Positions 59,301 through 64,000 of a stretch of DNA of 64,000 nt are shown here, piece after piece. The DNA is from Salinigranum rubrum. Lineage in GTDB: Archaea; Halobacteriota; Halobacteria; Halobacteriales; Haloferacaceae. A program made the translations under genes and the position numbers. Every line of letters starts with the position of its first letter. Position 1 is the first letter of the stretch. The stretch covers positions 1,178,001 through 1,242,000 of the forward strand of contig NZ_CP026309.1 in NCBI RefSeq assembly GCF_002906575.1, given 5' to 3'. The notes under the pieces are model-generated. The model was given only the letters and a program-made list of their open reading frames with translations. It was not told the origin of the DNA and did no database searches.

Positions 59301-59975
59301 GACGCACACGCGCTTCCCCGGGTACATCTCGATAGAGGGGGGTTCCTCGTTCGCGCCCCACGGCTCGGTATCCAGCTGCCAGCTGGCCTGCTTCACGCCC
59401 TCGGGGAGCGCCCCGCGGTAGATGGCGTGGACGCCGGCCCCTGACTGGGAGATGTCGGTGTAGGTCAGTCCCAAGTGTTCGAGGATGGCGACAAAGGCCG
59501 GATGGACGTCTCCGGTCTCGGGGTCGCGGACGTCGTCGCCGTCCACGTACGCGAACGGGTCGTCGGGTTGCTGGAGGAACGCCCGCCCGTCGAGACGGGG
59601 GTCGACCTCGGCCATCGCGACGGTCTCGCCGTCGACGTAGTTCTCGGTCAGTCCCCACTTCCAGCGGGCGTCCTCGTCGGTGTCCGCGTCGGGGTGGTCG
59701 CGGTCGCCCCACGGTGCAAACGGCTTCTTCTCGACGTGGCCCATCCACTGTTCGCGTTCGAGCAGTTCAGCCGGCCAGACGCCTGGATTCGGTGTCGTGA
59801 AGTCGGCGTCCGCGAACTGCGTGAACTGTGGGGTGCTATACGAAACCGCTGTCTCCTGAGTGTCGTCGTCGGCATCGCCCTCGAGGAGGGTGGTGTCGCA
59901 GTTCTCACAGACCCAGATCCCTCCGACGGCGACCTCGCCGGGCCCGCCGCAGCGGAAGCATTCGCGACGGGTCAC
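56394..59975 (-). CDS. Primase-polymerase / helicase fusion, 1193 aa
   Basis: An N-terminal zinc ribbon (CFRCGG...CENCD) is followed by an archaeo-eukaryotic primase-type domain at about 60-265: DPFAYVDGDDVRDPETG (catalytic D145, D147, D148), SGAGVHAIYRG and IEMYPGKRVCVMTGDH. A helicase domain follows with Walker A DAPTSLGKSH (K502) and Walker B LVIDEEPDF (about 684-692). A winged helix (ELADEVGCSKEHARRTLRRLEELGAV) closes the protein. This arrangement is known from haloviruses and plasmids, where it starts replication. It is the main replication protein of the provirus. Confidence 0.85.
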   Translation of the reverse strand: MTRRECFRCGGPGEVAVGGIWVCENCDTTLLEGDADDDTQETAVSYSTPQFTQFADADFTTPNPGVWPAELLEREQWMGHVEKKPFAPWGDRDHPDADTDEDARWKWGLTENYVDGETVAMAEVDPRLDGRAFLQQPDDPFAYVDGDDVRDPETGDVHPAFVAILEHLGLTYTDISQSGAGVHAIYRGALPEGVKQASWQLDTEPWGANEEPPSIEMYPGKRVCVMTGDHVPETPTEVREWSADVLDVLLEANDEVATASRERAREDVSTDRSDYDLAEYEPSASTSTETTDDIRDIFAALDRLDARDVAERTIVAAWNDSASTSDGYRAFAPTWGPNARGTANIVDDRIWQDTGDEGGYGGPVVMALIDAGEMSHRSASPRAARGQLWWRGIERLRELGFDVPQYESGARDEDGENRDDDTHPLLDAAFLEDDDVDGQPTSTLPLEHLDALPHAERRRAAKKRGLEWPTTREAREKLFATISNAMRHEDETVVDAPTSLGKSHTIATTAWDSPQYETVTGEQPVVHLSATRDARDEAIEAADEAGVNYFALQSRHEACPVAAGDHDPQHVAEAADERIAITMRGTPASRWLQQMCEGRGIAFSAAHRFLEEHNDQGAELPCCRSTSTTYDEDAGDFDDGDSGVCPAIAQWDRLRSKRENGNLALVIATHPFAHVPSLRMRTNLVIDEEPDFTADLEKERIERAVTAFLKAADAPVTTWESFVQLSLYDGWGDDAAAEREQLQRCLEFQPDREWYFEHPDAHTLAPALARAIFHAEERGNGRRVGKTPHEPPRLDAGVADDDAWNREWVTVTLDTENAIRTVRTAPDMSQARSVIGLDAHPAQPVWAVNTVPYIDTTEVLDPEARQLWRRYERGLRVVQVGDATRPLASGEYFKPDQVRTLVEHLRETYGEDFQTGITTSAVEEQFATILDEAGVRHPATMHYGEEKSRNDFANEAVGLIEGCIDPGDDYVVDLLAELDLEAEPETIDVDGEAERAHGRGFVGPDADTAAAILASVRENHTAQAAGRYARNPDDPESHATVFVRTDAMPTDFADVQVDGVQWTFTDTQRAIVEALRAAGARPSTRELADEVGCSKEHARRTLRRLEELGAVQAFEGVGSHGATLYADSGLPNSGVVDLETANAHVLESYTWSLAISDPPLPTREPTTATAADEDRPPTIWPPSQTESEDAAGG

Positions 59976-60334
59976 TGTGCATCACCTGCCCAGTCCGACA
60001 GCGCCACCTGTGGGACGTCGAGGTCAGCGCCGTCGGCGGTCTCGAAGACGCGGATGACGCTCTTCGGGAGCCACGCCTCGCCGGCGCTGGTCGCGACGAG
60101 CAGGGCCTTCTCGGTTTCGTACCCGACCCGCCCGGCGACGACGTTGTGACTCCGGCCGGCCGTCTCGATGTCCTTCTCGTCGAGGATCCAGTCGGGACAC
60201 CAAGCGACCACGGTGGCGCTGTCGCCACCGCAGGCGCCGAGTTCGCGAGCGATGACGTCCGGGTCGTCGCCCTTCAGTGACCCGTCGCTCGCGAGGTCCG
60301 CATATCCGCGGACGACCGTGACGTGGTCGCTCAC
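59972..60334 (-). CDS. Early protein, 120 aa
   Basis: GTG 60334 is used because it forms a GTGA overlap with the stop of the first early gene. Beta-rich sequence (DHVTVVRGYADLASDGSLKGDD, ATVVAWCPDWILDEKD, VVAGRVGYETEKALLVATSAGEAWLPKSVIRVFE). Its own stop overlaps the start of the primase-helicase. Perhaps a small partner of replication; no family recognised. Confidence 0.6.
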   Translation of the reverse strand: MSDHVTVVRGYADLASDGSLKGDDPDVIARELGACGGDSATVVAWCPDWILDEKDIETAGRSHNVVAGRVGYETEKALLVATSAGEAWLPKSVIRVFETADGADLDVPQVALSDWAGDAQ

Positions 60335-60549
60335 TGCGACCACCCCCACTCGTCGAGCGTCGTCTGGCCCTCGCGCTCGGGACGCTCAGGGTCCGACGTC
60401 GGGATGGGGACGTTTTCGGTGCGCTCCTCTCCGAGGGGCGTGTCGTCGACGACGTCGACCGTCTCGCCGTCACCCTGCCAGTGCGGGGCCTCACCGATGC
60501 TCTGGTAGGTGCCGTCCAGCGCTGGCCCGCGGTATGAGCGCTGGCTCAC
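60331..60549 (-). CDS. Early protein, 72 aa, first gene of the early operon
   Basis: GTG 60549 is preferred over GTG 60558, because an AGGAGGTG Shine-Dalgarno-like sequence (about 60556-60565) lies at the correct distance. The protein is acidic and polar (GEAPHWQGDGETVDVVDDTPLGEERTENVPIP) and ends TTLDEWGW. Reminiscent of short peptides with a C-terminal PIP-like motif (QTTLDEW), which could bind the host sliding clamp. Confidence 0.6.
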   Translation of the reverse strand: MSQRSYRGPALDGTYQSIGEAPHWQGDGETVDVVDDTPLGEERTENVPIPTSDPERPEREGQTTLDEWGWSQ

Positions 60550-60600
60550 GCTGGGCACCTCCTGTGGAGTGGTCCCGTGTCTGGTCTGTTACAAAAGCCA

Positions 60601-60651
60601 CCACGAGCTGCTCCCAGTGCAGAGCCGTCACTGGGTTGGCTTATCTCGTGG
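60601..60651 (-). terminator. Nested perfect dyad beside attR
   Basis: Outer arms CCACGAG/CTCGTGG (60601-60607, 60645-60651) enclose inner arms CCCAGTG/CACTGGG (60613-60619, 60629-60635). On the minus strand it is soon followed by CTTTTG. It lies between the tRNA 3' end and the early operon, so it could end tRNA transcription, or be a cruciform site used by the integrase. Confidence 0.6.
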
Positions 60652-60670
60652 GATTGTAAGGAATTTGATC

Positions 60671-60684
60671 GAAGCCGGTGGAGG
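60671..60684. other. attR core repeat
   Basis: AAGCCGGTGGAGGG, identical to 8742-8755. It covers the 3' end of the tRNA-Thr acceptor and part of the T arm, so the tRNA stays intact in the lysogen. Confidence 0.88.
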
Positions 60685-60745
60685 GATTTGAACCCTCGGC
60701 CTATTCCTTACGAAGGAATCGCTCTGCCAGCTGAGCTACACCGGC
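60672..60745 (-). tRNA. tRNA-Thr (anticodon CGU)
   Basis: Acceptor arms GCCGGTG/CACCGGC pair perfectly with discriminator U. D arm GCTC...GAGC, anticodon stem ATTCC/GGAAT with loop TTCGTAA (CGU), and T arm GGTTCAAATCC are all standard. It is the provirus target. There is no encoded CCA. After excision the gene would keep the same sequence. Confidence 0.95.
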
Positions 60746-60801
60746 ACGCCGTCGTGCACCTCTTCTTACCTGCAAGAGGAAAATAAGGCTTCCGAATCGA
60801 C

Positions 60802-61797
60802 CTACTCCCTGCGAACGAGACGCACGTCCAGACAGACGTTCACCTCGTGGGGCGCGTACGACCGGACGACGCGTTCGGTCTCCACGCTGACCTCGTACCC
60901 CGCCGGTTCCGCCGCGGACCGAATCGCTTCCAGCCCCGGCCCGAACGGGTCGTCCTCGTGTTGGATGTCGTAGTAGTGGAGGACACAGTCCTCGCCGGCC
61001 AGCGCGACAGCGGTTTCGAGAAAGTCGCCGGCGGAGTGCGGGAGGTTCATCACGATTCGCGTCGCCCACCCCTCGTACTCGGACGCGACGTCGCGGACGT
61101 CGCCTTCGACGGCCGTCACCCGGTCTTCGACGCCGTTGCGCCGGGCGTTCTCGCGAAGGTACGCGACGGCGTCGGGGTTGAGGTCGACGCCGACCACCTC
61201 GGCTCCCCGGGCGGCCATCGGCACCACGAACGGGCCGACGCCGGCGAACATGTCGACGACGCGTTCGCCCTCCTCTACCTGGGAGGCGACGCGGTGGCGC
61301 TCGGTGGCGAGTCGGGGCGAGAAGTACACCGTCGCGATGTCGAGCGCGAACGCGTGGCCGTACTCGCGGTGGACGGTCTCGGTCGCCTCTCCCACCAGCA
61401 CGTCCCAGTCGCGCACCCGGAGTTCGCCCTTGACCTTCGACGCGCGGTTCACCACCGTCTCGACGGGCAGGTCCGACTCGACGAGGGCGTCCGCGCTCTC
61501 CCGCGCCCGCCCGCCGTCGTCCTCGTCGAGGATCGCGATGCCGCCCAGCCGCTCGTAGCTCGGTTCGAAGCCGAGGAGGTCGGCGGGCGTCACCTGCGCG
61601 TCGCGCTCGGGGGCGTCCCTGTCGACCACCTCGGCGTCGACGTGTTCAGCGGCAGCCGTCGGATCGGTGACGGGAATGTAGATGGAGCCGTCCTCGACGG
61701 TGATCTCGTGGTCGTTGTCCAGGAGGCCCGCCGCGGCGAGGTCGCGCCGGGTCGCCTCGCCGGCCTCTCGGGGGACGCACACGCAGGGGACGCTCAT
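60802..61797 (-). CDS. trm5: Trm5-type tRNA (guanine37-N1)-methyltransferase
   Basis: 331 residues: a D1-type N-terminal part, then VHREYGHAFALDIATVYFSPRLATERHRVASQVEEGERVVDMFAGVGPFVVPMAARGAEVVGVDLNPDAVAYLRENARRNGVEDRVTAVEGDVRD, a Rossmann SAM-binding domain, and NLPHSAGDF as motif IV. Trm5 forms m1G37 in tRNA and prevents frameshifts. Chromosomal housekeeping gene next to the tRNA-Thr target site. Confidence 0.88.
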   Translation of the reverse strand: MSVPCVCVPREAGEATRRDLAAAGLLDNDHEITVEDGSIYIPVTDPTAAAEHVDAEVVDRDAPERDAQVTPADLLGFEPSYERLGGIAILDEDDGGRARESADALVESDLPVETVVNRASKVKGELRVRDWDVLVGEATETVHREYGHAFALDIATVYFSPRLATERHRVASQVEEGERVVDMFAGVGPFVVPMAARGAEVVGVDLNPDAVAYLRENARRNGVEDRVTAVEGDVRDVASEYEGWATRIVMNLPHSAGDFLETAVALAGEDCVLHYYDIQHEDDPFGPGLEAIRSAAEPAGYEVSVETERVVRSYAPHEVNVCLDVRLVRRE

Positions 61798-61883
61798 CGT
61801 CTCGGAGGAGACGAGCGGTGCGAGTAAGCCTGACGCTTCGCGACGCGTGACGGCTCCACGGGGGTGCGAGCGGAGGGGACGAC

Positions 61884-62100
61884 TCAGACGACGAGCGCGG
61901 GACGCGTCTCACGACGGGGTCCCGTTCCCGCCTCGGCCGCCTCGACCCACTCGGCCACCGTTCGTTCCACGCCGCCTTCGACACAGGGCGCGACCCAATC
62001 GAGTCGCCCGTCGCGCCTGACTGCGAGCGCGGTCCTCCCCCGCGCCCGTTCGGAGCGTGCGGTACCACAGTTCGACCCCGGGACGAGTGTGTGTCGACAT
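61884..62100 (-). CDS. Small hypothetical protein, apparently frameshifted, about 71 aa
   Basis: ATG 62100 opens MSTHTRPGVELWYRTLRTGAG. At a run of five G (62037-62041 complement) the frame should lose one base to continue as RTALAVRRDGRLDWVAPCVEGGVERTVAEWVEAAEAG...RPALVV-stop, which is acidic and coding-like. Without it, the frame gives arginine-rich noise. Real gene with an indel, or sequencing error; unknown family. Confidence 0.35.
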
Positions 62101-62201
62101 TACCCTCACCGCCGAATAATGGTCGGCTGGTTGAAAAGACGTGGCACGCGGTTCCCACGGCACGGGAATCGGTTTTTGTCGGTCGGCGACGTGTCCCACA
62201 T

Positions 62202-62906
62202 GTGAACCGTCCATCGAACGTGTTCGTCTCCGCCCGGAGTCGACGTCGCGTCGTCGTCGCTCTCGTCGGCTACGCGCTCCTCGCCGTCTTCGCCACCTTC
62301 GGGCTCCCTCGGCTGTTCCCCGCGCTGACCGACCCCGTCGCGGTTCGGACGACGATCCGGTCGACGGGCGCGCTCGCGCCGGTCGTCTTCCTCGCCGTCC
62401 AGGCGCTGCAGGTGCTCGTTGCCCCGATTCCGGGCCAGGTTCTCGGTTTCGTCGCCGGCTACCTCTTCGGCGTCGTCTGGGGGACCGCTCTCAGCGTCGC
62501 GGGGGCGACCATCGGGGGCTACGTCGCCTTCTGGCTCGCCCGCCGGTACGGTCGACCGGTCGTCGAGCGTCTCGTCGAGGACGAGGCCATCGACCTGTTC
62601 GACTCCTTTTCGTCTCGCCACGGCAACGTCGTCCTCTTCTTGATCTTCCTCGTGCCGGGGCTCCCGGACGACGCCATCTGCTTCCTCGCGGGCGTCGGCG
62701 ACATCGACACTCGCTCGTTCCTCCTCGCGTCGGTCGTCGGCCGCCTGCCCGGCTACTTCCTCGTCGCGCTCGCGGGCGCACGACTCGCGGAGGCCCGCAC
62801 CGCCGAGACGACCGCCCTCCTCGTCGTGCTCGCGGCCGTCTCCGCCGTCGGCTACGTCCTCCGGAAACGGGTCGCCCGGTGGCTCGGCGGCGAGAACGAG
62901 CCGTGA
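62202..62906 (+). CDS. TVP38/TMEM64 (SNARE-associated/VTT) family membrane protein, 234 aa
   Basis: GTG 62202 start. Several membrane helices with the family signature FLAVQALQVLVAPIPGQVLGFVAGYLFGVVWGTALSVAGATIGGYVAFWLARRYGRPVVERLV, then VVLFLIFLVPGLPDDAICFLAGVGDIDTRSFLLASVVGRLPGYFLVAL. VTT/DedA-type proteins act as lipid scramblases or transporters in the cytoplasmic membrane. Chromosomal gene next to the molybdoenzyme. Confidence 0.85.
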   Translation: MNRPSNVFVSARSRRRVVVALVGYALLAVFATFGLPRLFPALTDPVAVRTTIRSTGALAPVVFLAVQALQVLVAPIPGQVLGFVAGYLFGVVWGTALSVAGATIGGYVAFWLARRYGRPVVERLVEDEAIDLFDSFSSRHGNVVLFLIFLVPGLPDDAICFLAGVGDIDTRSFLLASVVGRLPGYFLVALAGARLAEARTAETTALLVVLAAVSAVGYVLRKRVARWLGGENEP

Positions 62907-63005
62907 GCGGACGGATGCCGTCCGCACTCGCCCGAACGGCTATACCGCCTGCCGGCGAGTAGCCGATATGGTAGCACTATCGACACGTTCGGGCGGTGAG
63001 ACCCG

Positions 63006-64000
63006 ATGAGCGACAGCGAGGGCGGGGGCCGGAAGTTCTCGGCGGCCGAGAGCATCTGCCCGTTCTGCGGTGTCGGGTGCGGTATCCAGTACAACGGCGC
63101 GGGGAAGGCGGCCGGATGGAAGGGGCCGGTCAACACGAAGGGGGAGATCTGTCCGAAGGGCGCGGCCGCGTGGGACGTCGTCGACCACCCCGACCGCCTG
63201 ACGGTCCCGCTCGTCCGCGAGGGACGGGCGCTCGTGACGGCGCCGTGGGAGGAGGCGCTCGACCGGGTCGTCGAGGGGTTCACCCGCGTCCGAGACGAGC
63301 ACGGCCCCGACGCGCTCGCCTTCTTCTCCTCGTCGAACTGCACGAACGAGGAGAACTACGTCCTCCAGAAACTCGCCCGCGCGCTGGGGACGAACAACGT
63401 CGACAACTGCGCGCGACTGTGTCACTCCTCGACCGTCGCGGCGATGCAGGACAGACTCGGTGCGGGCGCGATGACGAACTCCCTCGATGACCTCGGCGAA
63501 GCGGACGTCTTCTTCGTCATCGGGGCGAACCCCGCGGACCAACACCCCATCATCTTCCGGTCGTACCTCCTCCCCGCGCTCAAGGCGGGGACGAAACTCG
63601 TCCACGTCGACCCGCGGGCGAGCGCGACCACGAAGGCCGCGGACATCCACCTCCCGGTCAGACCGGGGTACGACATCCCGCTTTTGAACGCGCTCGCGGC
63701 GGTCGTCGTCGAGGAGGGCCTGGTGGACGAGGCGTTCGTCGCCGACCGGACGGAGGGGTTCGACGCCTACCGCGAGTTCCTCGCGGCGGTCGACGTCGAC
63801 GCGGCCGCCGAGCAGGCCGGCGTCGACCCCGCCGACCTGCGCGAGGTCGCCCGACTGTACGGCGAGGCCGACCGCGTGGCCGCCTTCACGGGCATGGGCA
63901 TGAGCCAGCACCACTACGGGACGGAGAACGTCCACGCGCTCATCAACCTCGCGCTGCTCACGGGCAACGTCGGCCGGCGCGGCACCGGCGTCAACCCGCT
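63006..64000 (+). CDS. Formate dehydrogenase-type molybdopterin oxidoreductase, N-terminal part
   Basis: The frame from ATG 63006 is open to the window end. It contains a 4Fe-4S site CPFCGVGCGIQY...CPKG, then DHPDRLTVPLVREG, SSSNCTNEENYVLQKLARALGTNNVDNCARLCHSSTVAAM with the Mo-ligand Cys, and GANPADQHPIIFRSYLL. This matches FdhF/NarB-type catalytic subunits that bind bis-MGD; the NCARLCHS site is typical of formate dehydrogenase. Substrate cannot be fixed from the N-terminus alone. Partial at the right edge. Confidence 0.85.
   Translation, partial: MSDSEGGGRKFSAAESICPFCGVGCGIQYNGAGKAAGWKGPVNTKGEICPKGAAAWDVVDHPDRLTVPLVREGRALVTAPWEEALDRVVEGFTRVRDEHGPDALAFFSSSNCTNEENYVLQKLARALGTNNVDNCARLCHSSTVAAMQDRLGAGAMTNSLDDLGEADVFFVIGANPADQHPIIFRSYLLPALKAGTKLVHVDPRASATTKAADIHLPVRPGYDIPLLNALAAVVVEEGLVDEAFVADRTEGFDAYREFLAAVDVDAAAEQAGVDPADLREVARLYGEADRVAAFTGMGMSQHHYGTENVHALINLALLTGNVGRRGTGVNP

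Larger units (their letters stand above)
8742..60684. mobile_element. Integrated siphovirus-type provirus
   Basis: Bounded by a 14-bp perfect direct repeat, one copy of which is the 3' end of an intact tRNA-Thr gene. Integrase is adjacent to the left end. Inside are all core caudovirus functions: terminase small and large, portal, MuF, protease/scaffold, major capsid, connectors, tail terminator, tail tube, chaperones, tape measure, hub, fibres and a primase-helicase. No sheath protein is seen, so a long non-contractile tail is expected. No structural gene is lost, although the tape measure shows one apparent frameshift, so the element could still be active. Confidence 0.93.

Noticed and set aside
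61646-62158. 170-residue minus-strand ORF between trm5 and the TVP38-like gene
   Set aside because: Arginine- and serine-rich shadow overlapping the trm5 start; a frameshifted smaller gene fits better.
1-64000. CRISPR arrays, rRNA, complete insertion sequences
   Set aside because: No regularly spaced repeats, no rRNA-like sequence and no intact transposase were seen on either strand.

Overview
The window is haloarchaeal DNA: the coding sequence is GC-rich, the proteins are acidic, starts are often leaderless ATG or GTG, and small CxxC zinc proteins are abundant. I cannot name the species. The chromosomal genes on the right are a Trm5-type tRNA methyltransferase, a TVP38/TMEM64-family membrane protein and the start of a formate-dehydrogenase-type molybdoenzyme.

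Region 1 (1-8741) is an accessory stretch. It holds the tail of a DUF429-like gene, a HicAB toxin-antitoxin pair with a palindromic operator, small regulators, a membrane protein, an AbrB-like protein, an intergenic region full of hairpins, a large two-part hypothetical gene broken by one apparent frameshift, a DUF488 protein and a zinc-finger protein.

Region 2 (8742-60684) is an apparently complete provirus of about 52 kb. It sits in a tRNA-Thr(CGU) gene and is bounded by a 14-bp direct repeat, the 3' end of the tRNA. A tyrosine integrase lies just inside the left end. A leftward early operon begins just inside the right end (60549 down to 50951): small proteins, a 1193-residue primase-polymerase/helicase, zinc and winged-helix proteins, a nuclease-like protein and a terminase small subunit. 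It leads into a classical leftward late module (49619 to 26781): terminase large subunit, portal, MuF protein, protease/scaffold fusion, decoration protein, HK97-type major capsid protein, connectors, tail terminator, tail tube, G/GT tail-assembly chaperones, tape measure, hub and fibre proteins. No sheath gene is seen, so the particle is expected to be a siphovirus. Between the integrase and the tail genes lie leftward operons of small zinc and DNA-binding proteins (10064-14731 and 17090-19265), a divergent ribbon-helix-helix pair with a duplicated operator, a Tat lipoprotein, a rightward operon ending in a HerA-like ATPase, and a patch of AT-richer genes.

The most interesting signals are: (a) AT-rich membrane-protein genes placed like morons inside the viral modules, some with their own promoters and opposite orientation; (b) a probable +1 TTT-C frameshift joining the tail chaperones; (c) apparent single-base frameshifts at G or C runs in the tape measure and two other genes, which need read-level checking; (d) operator and dyad structures at control points; (e) multi-zinc proteins whose domains are joined by a recurring TDGG peptide.

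Region 3 (60685-64000) is the chromosomal flank. No CRISPR array, rRNA or complete insertion sequence was found.
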